Shown: piece after piece, positions 7,375 through 15,794 of the stretch
How positions within the stretch are numbered: the first letter of the stretch is position 1
How the letters are laid out: every line of letters starts with the position of its first letter
NCBI RefSeq assembly: GCF_000169455.1
Contig: NZ_AAYC01000005.1
Span: 62,001-126,000, forward strand
DNA length: 64,000 nt
Direction: 5' to 3'
Source of the DNA: Roseobacter sp. SK209-2-6
GTDB lineage: Bacteria; Pseudomonadota; Alphaproteobacteria; Rhodobacterales; Rhodobacteraceae
The notes under the pieces: model-generated
What the model was told of the DNA's origin: nothing
The model's database searches: none
The model's input: only the letters and a program-made list of their open reading frames with translations
Translations under genes and position numbers: made by a program

Positions 7375-7860
7375 CTAGTCGCGGGAACCACCACGATGTT
7401 TGCGCCAGTGCTTTGATTTCTCTCTGAACCGTTCCGTTAAAGCTGCGCGTTCCTCCACCGACATATCAGACAGTCGCGCGACCCATTGCTCATGGTTGGC
7501 CAACATGAACCCGTGAATTCCATCCGCATCGCTGCGAAGGGCGGATCGCACGGCTTCAGGATCAAAGGGCTCCGCCTCTATAAGGCGGAGGATCTCGGCC
7601 ATTGCAGAGTGACGCTTGCCAAAAACAGCGCCATGACGATCCAGCGTCTTACGCCGCCATTCGCGCTTGGTCTCGCGGTCTAGATCACCCATGATCAGAT
7701 ACCCCAAGAGAGCAGCACCATTTTTATGCTTGTAGGAAAAATCCTTGTAGCGCCACGCCGATCCTATGGCGATGCCAGCAACAGCAAGGTTCAGGGCCAG
7801 AGAGACGCCCAGCAGCACTTTTAGCCAGGGCCGCATACGATATTTGCTTTCAGCACTCAT
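7375..7860 (-). CDS. Periplasmic heavy-metal sensor-like protein (Metal_resist family)
   Basis: 161 aa. One N-terminal membrane segment (~12-33, W-L-K-V-L-L-G-V-S-L-A-L) is followed by a periplasmic all-helical domain ending in a basic, His/Arg-rich tail. The pattern (L-L-G-Y-L-I, R-R-K-T-L-D-R-H, then E-E-R-A-A-L-T-E-R-F-R at the end) fits the Metal_resist/CpxP-like family of envelope stress and metal sensors. Its ATG overlaps the anti-sigma stop (ATGA). By analogy with CnrX-type systems it could transmit a periplasmic signal to the anti-sigma factor; that role is inferred from the operon. Confidence 0.7.
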   Translation of the reverse strand: MSAESKYRMRPWLKVLLGVSLALNLAVAGIAIGSAWRYKDFSYKHKNGAALLGYLIMGDLDRETKREWRRKTLDRHGAVFGKRHSAMAEILRLIEAEPFDPEAVRSALRSDADGIHGFMLANHEQWVARLSDMSVEERAALTERFREKSKHWRKHRGGSRD

Positions 7861-8246
7861 TCTACGGCCTCTTCTCCTAGCCAGGTCACCAGGTCAATGT
7901 CGTTATAGGCAAGGACGTCTTCGCTGCTGGAGATCTGGTAGATCTGCTCAACCGGGTCCGGCAGGAAAGCGGGCGGCGAGATGCCGATCCATAGCCCCGC
8001 CATACTGGCCGCCGCCAGACCGCCAAAGGCCGGCCAGCCGCCAATCGCGCTGACAAACTGCTGCCAGATCCGGAGCGAGAAACGCCCAGGCGGCTGCGTC
8101 ACAGGCGGCGTGCCGAGTTCAGACTGAACCGCCGCCGCATCTGCCAGAATCGCAGCCATCAAATCCTCGGAGGGGCGCGCCGGAACTTGCCGGGCTTCTG
8201 CAAAGAGAGCCTCCAGGTTGTTCTCTGCTTTTGTGTCATCAGACAT
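7857..8246 (-). CDS. Membrane-anchored anti-sigma factor (putative)
   Basis: 129 aa from the ATG at 8246, which overlaps the sigma gene stop by 8 bp (ATGTCTGA); an ATG 18 bp further out is possible. The short cytoplasmic N-terminal part (~1-60, rich in E, A and D) is followed by one membrane segment (~72-95, G-G-L-A-A-A-S-M-A-G-L-W-I-G-I) and an acidic periplasmic tail. Size, topology and position directly after an ECF sigma gene support an anti-sigma role, although no zinc-binding HxxxCxxC motif is present. Confidence 0.7.
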   Translation of the reverse strand: MSDDTKAENNLEALFAEARQVPARPSEDLMAAILADAAAVQSELGTPPVTQPPGRFSLRIWQQFVSAIGGWPAFGGLAAASMAGLWIGISPPAFLPDPVEQIYQISSSEDVLAYNDIDLVTWLGEEAVE

Positions 8247-8895
8247 CGCTATACCCCAACTCATCGCGCCGCCCTGCCAAGATCTTTGTCAGAGCTCGTT
8301 TGCCTCGAGCGGTCAAGCTTTCGACCGCTTCGACGCTGATTTCCATTATCCCGGCGATTTCCGGGTTTGCCAGTTCTTCAATATGGCGCAGAACCACCGC
8401 CTGCCGTTGCCGTTCTGGCAATTGCAACAGGGCAAGCTGCAGCGCATCGTGACGCGCGTTGTCCTGCATCTGCTCTGGTGCCTGTTGCCCCGGGTCCGGA
8501 GGCTCTGGAATGGCATCCAGATCGATATGCCCGCCGCGCTGGCGACGTTTTAGGTCAATGCACAGGTTCATGACCACCCGGTAGATCCAGGTGGAGACCT
8601 TTGCCTGACCGGGTTGCCACTCTGCCGCCTGCCGCCAGAGCCGCATCATCGCATCCTGCGTCACGTCCTCCGCTTCGGCGCGGTTGCCCAGCACCCGAGT
8701 GGCGACCGCCAGGGCACGTGGCGCAAGCCGTTCTGTCAGCTCCACCGCAGCCCGCGCTTCGCCATTGGCGAAAAGCTTCAACAAAGCGTCATCGCTTGGA
8801 CCTGCGTCAGCGGCCACCTCAGACACCCTGGGCATCCCCCGATACGGGGGCTGCCTGGAGGTCACGGTCAGAGGCGTAGCCTGCAACTGCACCAT
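8239..8895 (-). CDS. ECF-type RNA polymerase sigma factor
   Basis: 218 aa. Region 2 (~45-115) contains A-E-D-V-T-Q-D-A-M-M-R-L-W and S-T-W-I-Y-R-V-V-M-N-L-C-I-D; region 4 (~155-210) contains L-P-E-R-Q-R-Q-A-V-V-L-R-H and the helix-turn-helix with S-V-E-A-V-E-S-L-T-A-R-G-K-R-A-L. It directs RNA polymerase to its own promoter set, probably including this operon. The first ~35 residues are not part of the conserved core, and an internal ATG at codon 21 is an alternative start. The EF-hand gene lies just upstream and the putative anti-sigma overlaps downstream, a four-gene stress operon. Confidence 0.9.
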   Translation of the reverse strand: MVQLQATPLTVTSRQPPYRGMPRVSEVAADAGPSDDALLKLFANGEARAAVELTERLAPRALAVATRVLGNRAEAEDVTQDAMMRLWRQAAEWQPGQAKVSTWIYRVVMNLCIDLKRRQRGGHIDLDAIPEPPDPGQQAPEQMQDNARHDALQLALLQLPERQRQAVVLRHIEELANPEIAGIMEISVEAVESLTARGKRALTKILAGRRDELGYSDV

Positions 8896-8905
8896 TTGCT
8901 TTCAC

Positions 8906-9373
8906 TCAGTTTTGCTCCGAGCCACATTTGCGACCATGCCGTTTGCCAAATCGGGATTTGGCCTGGTCAAATTCCTCTTGCGAGATGCCACCACTTTCGT
9001 CCTGGTCCATTCGCTGGAACATATCACCATGGCGTTTGCCCTCTGGCAACTCGCTTTGGCTCAGGGCGCCGTCGCCATCGGTATCAAAGCGTTCGATCAT
9101 CTTGGCCATGCGTTTGCCCGCGCGCTTTTGCATCATCGCCTGCATTTCTTCCGGGCTCAGTTTACCATCTCCATTGGTATCCGCCTCGGTGAAACGCGCA
9201 GCTTTATGTGCTTGCATTTCCGCCTTGGTCACTTCGCCGTTTCCGTCAGCGTCCAACTCTTGGAAGCTGGCCTTGTGGCCAAACCCGCCATACCCCTGCT
9301 TTGCCATGGCAGAACCAGCCGCAAGAATTCCTACTGCGGCGACTGCTGCGGCGATGAACTTTGCATGTTTCAT
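8906..9373 (-). CDS. Exported EF-hand protein
   Basis: 155 aa. A signal peptide (M-K-H-A-K-F then a hydrophobic core ending A-M-A-K, cleavage ~25) is followed by four EF-hand loops: D-A-D-G-N-G-E at ~42, D-T-N-G-D-G-K at ~64, D-T-D-G-D-G-A at ~97 and D-Q-D-E-S-G-G at ~122. Spacing and acidic positions 1, 3, 5 and 12 are good, so calcium binding in the periplasm is expected. It leads the ECF sigma operon (10 bp before the sigma ATG) and may be a calcium or envelope signal input or a regulon member. SD GAGGAAAAC is strong. Confidence 0.85.
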   Translation of the reverse strand: MKHAKFIAAAVAAVGILAAGSAMAKQGYGGFGHKASFQELDADGNGEVTKAEMQAHKAARFTEADTNGDGKLSPEEMQAMMQKRAGKRMAKMIERFDTDGDGALSQSELPEGKRHGDMFQRMDQDESGGISQEEFDQAKSRFGKRHGRKCGSEQN

Positions 9374-9588
9374 TTCGTTTTCCTCTTCTGCATGGCAGCC
9401 TCTCGCTGCCGGTTACAGAAGCTAAACGCAGGGCGAGCTACATTCCGTCGCAGTTTTTTCGCACGATTGTCAGCGCCCTCCCGCAACGTTCCCTGAATTG
9501 GCGATTGGCGGCACTCGTCAGAGGCACTATCGTCGCTCTGAAAATTGAGGGCTTCACCTCTTTGATCGACCACTTGCAGGAGAACCAC

Positions 9589-10320
9589 ATGAGCAGCACG
9601 ACCATTCAGGGGGTGACGTCGACGGATAAGACCGCAATCCGCAATGCCGCCACTGTCATTGCCCTGCGAGATCGCCACAGCAGTAACCCAAAGGTCCTGA
9701 TGGGGCAGCGCGGCGCCAAGGCGGCCTTTATGCCCAATAAATTCGTCTTCCCCGGCGGCGCTGTGGATCTTGCCGATGCCGCTGTTCCACTGGCCGAGCC
9801 ACTGCCGCAGACCTGCCAAGAGCGGCTTGCAGAACAGGCCAGCACCGGGCTGCATCATGCGCTGGCTGTAGCTGCAATTCGTGAGCTATGGGAAGAGACC
9901 GGTTTGATTTTGGGTCTGCCTGGCGAATGGGGGTCCCCAGTTGACCCAGATTGGCAGAGCTTTGCCGCCACCGGTCACCTCCCCTCTGCAAGGGCCTTGC
10001 AATTTGTCTTCCGTGCCCTGACGCCACCGGGCCGCCCACGCCGCTTTGATGCGCGTTTCTTTCTGGTGGACGCAAGCCAAGTCACGGGCGATCTGGATGA
10101 TTTTTCCCGTGCATCGGATGAGCTGTCGCATCTGCAGTGGATCCCGCTGAGCGAGGTGCGCAGCTTTGATCTACCCTTCATCACCGAGGTGGTCTTGGCC
10201 GAGGTCACGGGGCGCCTCAGGGATGAAACCCCGCCAGAGAGCGTGCCCTATTTTCGCAATGACGATGAAAAGAGCCTGTTCATGCGCCTTAAGGGCTACC
10301 CGATGCCAGAAGATGGTTGA
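9589..10320 (+). CDS. Nudix hydrolase
   Basis: 243 aa from the ATG at 9589 (SD GCAGGAGAA). It has P-G-G-A at 55-58 and a Nudix box around 93-105 with the metal-binding R-E-L-W-E-E-T-G-L, but the upstream G-x5-E half of the signature is degraded. These enzymes hydrolyse nucleoside diphosphates linked to another group. The F-P-G-G-A-V-D start and ~240-residue length resemble CoA-pyrophosphatase or NUDT19-like members. Monocistronic, diverging from the EF-hand gene across a 215-bp spacer with no other gene. Confidence 0.82.
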   Translation: MSSTTIQGVTSTDKTAIRNAATVIALRDRHSSNPKVLMGQRGAKAAFMPNKFVFPGGAVDLADAAVPLAEPLPQTCQERLAEQASTGLHHALAVAAIRELWEETGLILGLPGEWGSPVDPDWQSFAATGHLPSARALQFVFRALTPPGRPRRFDARFFLVDASQVTGDLDDFSRASDELSHLQWIPLSEVRSFDLPFITEVVLAEVTGRLRDETPPESVPYFRNDDEKSLFMRLKGYPMPEDG

Positions 10321-10365
10321 GCTTCCAGCCCGGTGGCCTTTTCCGGTCTCCGGGCTCCTTGCCTG

Positions 10366-11271
10366 TTAGCGAATGGCCAGCCCCAGCGCCAGGATCGACA
10401 GGACCAGCAGGCTCATGCCCAGGATCTCGCGGCGGCTGATTTTCTCTTTGAAGAACAAGACCGAGGCCAGCAGCGACAGCAAAAGCTCGACCTGCCCCAG
10501 CGCCTTTACATAGGCGGCGTTCTGCAGGGTGAAGGCCCAGAACCAGCAGAAAGACCCGCCCAGGCTGGTGAGGCCGACCCAGACCGCAACCTTGCGCGCC
10601 TGCCAGACACGGGTGATCTCTCCCGGTTCGCGCAGTTTCAGCCAGGCCAGCATCATCAGGCTTTGCATAGTGACCACCGCCGCCAGGGTAACACCCGCAC
10701 GAAAAGCTGGCGCCAGATCCCCCAGCTCCAGCGAGGCGCCCCGGTAGCTGACAGCGGAAAAGGCAAAGAGCACCCCTGCCCCTAGCCCTAGGCGTGAGGC
10801 CCGGTTGGTCAGATGCTGCCACCAGGCGCCCTTTGCCTCGGGCGGCTTTGACAGCACCAGCACCGCGCAAAGTCCAATCAGGATCGCCCCCCAGCCCCAG
10901 GCGCTGATGCCATCGCCCAATACCACCAGGCCAACAATGGCGGTCTGGATGACCTCGGTCTTTTTGAAGGTGATGCCAACGGCAAAATTGCGCTGCTTGA
11001 ACAGGGCCACGACGCAGACAGTGGCGAGGATCTGCGACAGGCTGCCGATCAGCCCAAAGATCCAGAAACGCGCGCTAAGCTCCGGCAGTGCCTGGCCCGT
11101 CAGGCCTAGGTACAGCGCCAGCCCCGTCAGGATGAAGGGCGCCGAATAGGCAAAACGTGCAAAGGTGGCACCGCCAGGCGTGAGGGTCACACTGCTCAGA
11201 ACCTTTTGCAGCATGAAGCGCACGGTCTGAAAACTGGCGGCGGCAATTGTAACGGGTATCCATGTCAGCAT
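10366..11271 (-). CDS. EamA/DMT-superfamily transporter
   Basis: 301 aa with about ten hydrophobic segments in two repeated halves, the EamA arrangement. The first half ends near the basic loop S-K-P-P-E-A-K-G-A. The second half carries the usual E-L-L-L-S-L-L-A-S-V-L-F-F-K-E-K-I-S-R-R-E pattern near its end. These proteins export metabolites or amino acids across the inner membrane; the substrate is unknown. Convergent with the Nudix gene and just downstream of the desaturase on the same strand (18-bp gap), so possibly co-transcribed with it. Confidence 0.82.
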   Translation of the reverse strand: MLTWIPVTIAAASFQTVRFMLQKVLSSVTLTPGGATFARFAYSAPFILTGLALYLGLTGQALPELSARFWIFGLIGSLSQILATVCVVALFKQRNFAVGITFKKTEVIQTAIVGLVVLGDGISAWGWGAILIGLCAVLVLSKPPEAKGAWWQHLTNRASRLGLGAGVLFAFSAVSYRGASLELGDLAPAFRAGVTLAAVVTMQSLMMLAWLKLREPGEITRVWQARKVAVWVGLTSLGGSFCWFWAFTLQNAAYVKALGQVELLLSLLASVLFFKEKISRREILGMSLLVLSILALGLAIR

Positions 11272-11289
11272 GGTCCCGCTTATGGCGTT

Positions 11290-12219
11290 CTAGCGCTGGA
11301 AAGGCCAGAGCGGATGCGGCACCGGGTCCTTGCGGCGCAGGAAGTATTTGCCAAAAACCTCACGATAAGAGCTGTAGCGGTAGCCCCCGTTCACCGCGAG
11401 GAAGGCGGCGCGGTTCTGCCGGTAGAGGCGCGGCAGCGCATACCAGGGCACGCCTGGGTGCTTGTGATGGACAATATGCAGGTTGTTGTTGAGGAAGAGC
11501 CAAGCCAGCGGTCCGCGATCCTCGATCACCACGGTGCGGTTGTGGCATTCCTCATGGGCGCGGTGCTCCAGGAAGGTGCGGATCTTGATCAGAGCCAGCC
11601 CGATATAGGCCGCCAGCAGCAGCGCCCAAAGCGGCAGCGGCGAGGCCTGTGCGATCCAGATCACCGGCACCAGCCCCAGCGCATGCAGCACCCAGTCACG
11701 TCTGATGGCATGATTGCCCGCCCGCGCCTGACGCCAGTCATCCGCCATGAAACAGATCTGCCCCAGCAAAGGCCCCAGAACGATGCGCCCCAGGAGGGTG
11801 TTGTTCACCTCCAGAATGGCGCGCCGCCAGGCGGGCATCTTCTGCCAGGCCCCAGGGTCCTGAAAGTTGCTCTCCGGATCGTCATAGGGGTCGGTCAGCC
11901 GTTCATCCTGGTGATGCGCCAGATGGGTGTCGCGGAAGCGCCCGTAGGGGATCATCAGGGTCAGCGGCAAGAACATCAGCGCCTCGTTGATCCAGCGGCT
12001 GCGGAAGGGGTGCCCGTGCAGCGCCTCATGGGTCAGCGAGGAATGCAGCGCGCAAAAAAGGCTGAGGCAAAGGATGGCCAGAGGCACGCTAAGAGGCGCC
12101 AGCAGGAACAGCACGGCCAGCCAGCCGCCATAACAGCCAATGATCAGTGCCAGGGTGCCCCATTCCACGCCGCGTGGCATGCAGCCTGCGCTCTGGATTT
12201 CGCAGCTTTGCTCAGACAT
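11290..12219 (-). CDS. Membrane fatty-acid desaturase family protein
   Basis: 309 aa from the ATG at 12219, which overlaps the DUF2061 stop by 8 bp. It is a di-iron membrane enzyme of the FA_desaturase family: histidine boxes H-x3-T-H-E-A-L-H-G-H (~60-70), H-L-A-H-H (~98-102) and N-N-L-H-I-V-H-H-K-H (~245), with four or more membrane helices. Substrates in this family include acyl lipids, carotenoids and alkanes. The exact one here is not evident, and the small N-terminal domain resembles beta-carotene hydroxylase-like members. The XRE regulator across the divergent gap may control it. Confidence 0.8.
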   Translation of the reverse strand: MSEQSCEIQSAGCMPRGVEWGTLALIIGCYGGWLAVLFLLAPLSVPLAILCLSLFCALHSSLTHEALHGHPFRSRWINEALMFLPLTLMIPYGRFRDTHLAHHQDERLTDPYDDPESNFQDPGAWQKMPAWRRAILEVNNTLLGRIVLGPLLGQICFMADDWRQARAGNHAIRRDWVLHALGLVPVIWIAQASPLPLWALLLAAYIGLALIKIRTFLEHRAHEECHNRTVVIEDRGPLAWLFLNNNLHIVHHKHPGVPWYALPRLYRQNRAAFLAVNGGYRYSSYREVFGKYFLRRKDPVPHPLWPFQR

Positions 12220-12418
12220 TGGCGCGCCCCCAGGAGATCCGGGTCCAGACCCGCTCGTAGACCAGGTAGCAGGCAAAACCCACGGCGGTATTGACCGCCG
12301 CCATGATGCCGCCAACAGTGACCGATCCGGTGGCTGCCAGGCCGACCAGGGTCATGGTGGCCAGGCCCATAAGGTTCCAGATCACCGCCTTCACCAATGA
12401 CCGTTTGCGTGTTTCCAT
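12212..12418 (-). CDS. DUF2061 small membrane protein
   Basis: 68 aa from the ATG at 12418, selected for its strong SD GAGGAG. M-E-T-R-K-R-S-L-V-K-A-V-I-W-N-L-M-G is followed by two membrane helices and Y-L-V-Y-E-R-V-W-T-R-I-S-W-G, the DUF2061 signature. Family members often sit beside sulfate or lipid genes; the function is unknown. It opens a two-gene unit with the desaturase (8-bp overlap), which suggests a lipid or membrane link. Confidence 0.82.
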   Translation of the reverse strand: METRKRSLVKAVIWNLMGLATMTLVGLAATGSVTVGGIMAAVNTAVGFACYLVYERVWTRISWGRANV

Positions 12419-12523
12419 ATGCTGCCGCTCCTCAGGCTGTTTTTTTTGCGAGATTGCTTGCGGCGACAGTAGGTTAGGGGCCGACTGTGCAGAATTCTGA
12501 ATTTGATTAACTTTTGTCACGGT

Positions 12524-12541
12524 TGGTGATATCTATCACCA
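12524..12541. promoter_or_regulatory. Perfect palindrome abutting the XRE start, likely operator
   Basis: TGGTGATATCTATCACCA has 8-bp perfect arms and a TC centre, and ends 1 bp before the regulator's ATG. Its size and position fit an autoregulatory operator for the HTH protein, and it could also control the divergent DUF2061/desaturase unit starting at 12418. Confidence 0.65.
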
Positions 12542-12542
12542 T

Positions 12543-13406
12543 ATGCAGAATTTGATCGACAAGCGCCTGCGGGCCGCACAGTTCCGCACCCGGCTGAACC
12601 GGGCCCTGAAGGACAGCGGCCTAAGCCAGAGCGCGCTGGCGCGTGCCACGGGCGTCGACCGCTCCACCATTTCGCAGCTACTGACGGATGAGGGCGCGCG
12701 CCTGCCCAATGCCCATGTGGTTGGCGCCTGCGCCTCGGCCCTCGGAGTTTCGGCCGATTGGCTCCTGTCGCTTTCCGAGCGCCCCGAAAGTGCGGCAGAA
12801 CTGCTGGCGCTCTCCATGGCGATGACCGAAGCTCCCCGTGCTCTGGTGGATGAGCGCATATATGAATGGCATCGCGAGGCCATGGGCTACAAGATCCGCC
12901 ATGTCCCCGCCATGCTGCCCGATATGCTGAAGACACGGGCGCTGCTGGAATGGGAATATGCCCCGCATCTGGGCCGTACTGCGGATCAGGCCATCGGCGC
13001 CTCAGAGGACCGCCTGGCCTGGATGCGCCAATCCGGGTCGGATTATGAGATCGCAATGCCGATCTATCAGCTCGACAGTTTTGCCCGTGCCGAAGGCTAT
13101 TATGAGGGGCTGCCGCTTGATGTGCGGCTGGAGCAGCTGGACCAGATGGAGCGCCTCTGCACCCAGCTCTATCCGCGCCTGCGGATCTACCTCTTTGATG
13201 CCAAGCGGCTGTATTCCTCGCCGCTGACCATATTCGGCCCGCTGATGTGCGTCTTCTATGCAGGCAGCCACTATATGGCTTTCCGCGACCGCGAGCGGGT
13301 TGAGACCTATACCGGTCACTTCGACCGGCTGGTGCGAGAGGCAGACGTGACCGCCCGGCAAATCCCCGAACGGATCAAAATGCTCAAGGTGGCAATCACC
13401 GACTAA
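12543..13406 (+). CDS. XRE-family transcriptional regulator
   Basis: 287 aa. An HTH_3 domain spans ~14-78 (L-S-Q-S-A-L-A-R-A-T-G-V-D-R-S-T-I-S-Q-L) and is followed by a ~200-residue domain with no recognised fold. That region is rich in Tyr and Glu, with Y-Y-E-G-L-P-L-D and an R-D-R-E-R-V-E-T-Y segment, and probably senses a ligand. The ATG directly follows a palindrome and has no clear SD except a distant GGTGA, so leaderless or weak translation is possible. It diverges from DUF2061/desaturase, its likely targets. Confidence 0.85.
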   Translation: MQNLIDKRLRAAQFRTRLNRALKDSGLSQSALARATGVDRSTISQLLTDEGARLPNAHVVGACASALGVSADWLLSLSERPESAAELLALSMAMTEAPRALVDERIYEWHREAMGYKIRHVPAMLPDMLKTRALLEWEYAPHLGRTADQAIGASEDRLAWMRQSGSDYEIAMPIYQLDSFARAEGYYEGLPLDVRLEQLDQMERLCTQLYPRLRIYLFDAKRLYSSPLTIFGPLMCVFYAGSHYMAFRDRERVETYTGHFDRLVREADVTARQIPERIKMLKVAITD

Positions 13407-13450
13407 ACACGCTCTTCCCCTGTTCTGCGGCGGGCTCGCTCCTTGCCACA

Positions 13451-13501
13451 GGCCCGCGCCAGCGGGCCGCGCAGGCTCAAGGCGCGGCAGCGCCTTGAGC
13501 C
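13451..13501. terminator. Two tandem GC-rich hairpins between convergent genes
   Basis: GGCCCGC-GCCA-GCGGGCC (13451-13468) is followed by a perfect 12-bp stem with a GGCA loop (13474-13501, arms GGCTCAAGGCGC and GCGCCTTGAGCC). They lie between the converging XRE and SDR genes. With no T-run they look like Rho-independent-like or REP-type stems that block read-through both ways. Confidence 0.55.
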
Positions 13502-13513
13502 ATCTTTGCCGGT

Positions 13514-14281
13514 TCAGACCTTGGGGTCCGGGTTTTCCGTATGGCCATCCACCGCGATCACCTGGCCCGAGACCAGCCGCGCGCCATCAGAGCCCAGGAA
13601 TACCGCCATATTGGCGATGTCACGGGCTTCAACAAAGCTGCCCATGGAGGTGCCAGAGGCATAGCCCGCATAGACCTCATCCCGGGTCATGCTCTTGGCC
13701 GCGGCTTCACGCTCCAACACGCCCTCCATGCGCGGGCCCTCGACGGCGCCGGGGCAGATTACATTGGCGCGGATGCCAAAGGGCCCCAGCTCCATCGCAA
13801 GGGTTTTCATCAACCCGATGACCGCCCATTTCGCCGCGCAGTAAGGCGCGCGGTTCGGATAACCATATTGCCCCGCCGTCGAGGAGGTCACGATGATGGC
13901 GCCCTTCCCCGCCGCTTTCATCATCGGGGCGGCATATTTCGCCGCCAGAAAGCAACCCTCCAGATTGACGCTCACGCAATTGCGCCAATCCTCCAGTGCC
14001 ACATCCTCGATGAGGGCGGTGGGCCCGGCCACGCCTGCATTGGCGCAAAGCACATCCAAACCACCCCAACCCTCTGCGATCTCTGCAAAAAGCGCCTTTA
14101 CGCCCGCTTCATCGGTGGCATTGACCACTGTGCCCCGCCAGCCTTCCGGCAGATCGGCTAGGCTCTCCGCATTCACGTCAGTGACCCAGACCTGATGTCC
14201 GGCCGCGGCAAAGCCCTCCGCCAGAGCCCGGCCAATGCCAGAGCCGCCCGCGGTGATCAGGACCTTCTGGGCGCCGCTCAT
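13514..14281 (-). CDS. SDR-family oxidoreductase in the carnitine cluster
   Basis: 255 aa classical short-chain dehydrogenase: nucleotide-binding A-G-G-S-G-I-G (~11-17), N-A-G (~85), and the catalytic S-S and Y-C-A-A-K (Ser ~138, Tyr/Lys ~152-156). Asp in V-T-D-V-N at the end of beta-2 favours NAD over NADP. Its ATG overlaps the stop of the carnitine dehydrogenase fusion (ATGA), so it is co-expressed with carnitine breakdown. Its own substrate is unknown; a hydroxy acid of the carnitine or crotonobetaine route is possible. It is not part of the three-enzyme Pseudomonas pathway. Confidence 0.85.
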   Translation of the reverse strand: MSGAQKVLITAGGSGIGRALAEGFAAAGHQVWVTDVNAESLADLPEGWRGTVVNATDEAGVKALFAEIAEGWGGLDVLCANAGVAGPTALIEDVALEDWRNCVSVNLEGCFLAAKYAAPMMKAAGKGAIIVTSSTAGQYGYPNRAPYCAAKWAVIGLMKTLAMELGPFGIRANVICPGAVEGPRMEGVLEREAAAKSMTRDEVYAGYASGTSMGSFVEARDIANMAVFLGSDGARLVSGQVIAVDGHTENPDPKV

Positions 14282-15753
14282 CGCGGTGCCCCGATGGCAC
14301 GGCCCAGGCCTTCCGGCGCGGCCAAAGCGGCATGGGCTTCGGCCAGCTTGACCAGATTGGCCTCGATATGGGCGGCCGGCGGCGCTGAGCGGCGGGTCTT
14401 TAGGTCCACATGCAACAGCATATGCTCGCCGGTCGCCAGCAGGCGCTCACCCTCATACATCTCATGCCAGAGGTGCATTTTCTTGCCCGCCCCCATGATC
14501 ACCCGGGTTTTCACCTGGATCGGCTGGCCCGCGTGGACCTCATCGATATGGCGGATATGGGTTTCGGCGGTGAAATAGCTGCCGCCGTTGGCGATATATT
14601 CCGCGTCGCAGCCGATGATCATCATAAGCCGATCGGTGGATTGCGCAAAGGCATCCAGATAGCGGCTCTCGGTCATATGGCCGTTGTAATCGGTCCAATC
14701 CAGCGGCACGGTGCGGCTCTGGGTCAGCACCGGCTGGCTCAGATCCGCAAGATCTTTGATCGAGCGCACAAGCCCCGCCTCGCCCTCAAGCGTGATGTCA
14801 TGGGCGTTTTGCAGCGCACCCGCACCCCAGTCATTTGCGCCCAGCGCCCGCATCATGCCAACCAGATTGTCGTCGCGGATACGCTCCATCTCGCGGATCG
14901 ACATATGGCCCGATTGCGCATCCGACTGGCCCGCGATCAGGTCCACCAGCTCATCGGTGAATTCCGGCACATCCATCAGCTTGGTCCAGGGCCAGCTGAG
15001 GCAGGGGCCGAACTGCGCCATGAAGTGCTTCATGCCCGCCTCGCCGCCTGCCACCCGGTAGGTGTCAAACAGACCCATCTGCGCCCAGCGGATGCCAAAG
15101 CCGTAGCGGATCGCATTGTCGATCTCTTCTGTGGTGGCGATACCGTCTTTCACCAGCCAAAGCGCCTCGCGCCAGACCGCCTCCAGGAAGCGGTCAGCAA
15201 CATGGGCGTCGATCTCTTTCTTCAGATGCAGGGGGAACATACCGATGCCGGTGATGATCTCTTTTGCCTTGGCGATCACCTCTTCACCGTTGGCAGCGGT
15301 GGTGACCAGCTCCGCCAGCGGCATCAGATAAACCGGGTTGAACGGGTGCGAGACCACGATCTGCCCGGCATTGCCGCGCCCTTCCTGCAGTTCCGACGGC
15401 TTGAACCCCGAGGTGGAGGAGCCGATGACGGCCTCGGCGCCCGCATGGGCCTCCAGCTCCGCATAGACCTTCTGCTTCAGGTCCAGCCGCTCCGGCACGC
15501 TCTCCTGGATCCAGGCGGCACCTTCGACCGCTTCCGCGATTGTGGCATGGAACGTCAGCTGCCCTTCGACCGGCAGAGTCACATTGCCCAGCCCCGGCAG
15601 GGCACGCCGCGCATTGCCCAGCACTTCGCTGATCTTGCGCTCTGCTTGCGGGTCCGGATCAAAGACCCGCACATTCCAGCCATTGAGCAAAAAGCGCGCG
15701 GCCCAGCCGCCGCCAATAACACCACCACCGATGATTGCTGCTGTTTTTGACAT
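14278..15753 (-). CDS. L-carnitine 3-dehydrogenase fused to a betainyl-CoA thioesterase
   Basis: 491 aa from the ATG at 15753 (SD AGGAAG). Residues 1-~325 are a 3-hydroxyacyl-CoA dehydrogenase-type NAD enzyme (G-G-G-V-I-G-G-G-W near the start, S-H-P-F-N-P-V-Y-L with the catalytic His, then the helical C-terminal part), oxidising carnitine to 3-dehydrocarnitine. Residues ~345-480 are a hotdog thioesterase (D-W-T-D-Y-N-G-H-M-T-E-S-R-Y), the CdhB function that frees glycine betaine from betainyl-CoA. In Pseudomonas these are two genes. The fusion makes first and last steps of the pathway one protein. The BKACE enzyme for the middle step and the regulator CdhR are upstream. Confidence 0.92.
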   Translation of the reverse strand: MSKTAAIIGGGVIGGGWAARFLLNGWNVRVFDPDPQAERKISEVLGNARRALPGLGNVTLPVEGQLTFHATIAEAVEGAAWIQESVPERLDLKQKVYAELEAHAGAEAVIGSSTSGFKPSELQEGRGNAGQIVVSHPFNPVYLMPLAELVTTAANGEEVIAKAKEIITGIGMFPLHLKKEIDAHVADRFLEAVWREALWLVKDGIATTEEIDNAIRYGFGIRWAQMGLFDTYRVAGGEAGMKHFMAQFGPCLSWPWTKLMDVPEFTDELVDLIAGQSDAQSGHMSIREMERIRDDNLVGMMRALGANDWGAGALQNAHDITLEGEAGLVRSIKDLADLSQPVLTQSRTVPLDWTDYNGHMTESRYLDAFAQSTDRLMMIIGCDAEYIANGGSYFTAETHIRHIDEVHAGQPIQVKTRVIMGAGKKMHLWHEMYEGERLLATGEHMLLHVDLKTRRSAPPAAHIEANLVKLAEAHAALAAPEGLGRAIGAPR

Positions 15754-15794
15754 TCGTATCTTCCTAACTAGCGCCTCAGGAGTTATCCAACTCT

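Noticed and set aside
11206-12294. 362-codon open frame opposite the desaturase
   Set aside because: Antisense to a protein with intact histidine boxes; composition (Gln, Arg, His rich) is shadow-like.
13451-13501. Tandem hairpins considered as an attachment site or IS end
   Set aside because: No transposase, target duplication or integrase nearby; position between convergent genes fits a terminator or REP-type stem.
14410-15750. 446-codon open frame opposite the carnitine dehydrogenase fusion
   Set aside because: Antisense shadow; the minus-strand protein has full catalytic motifs while this frame shows none.
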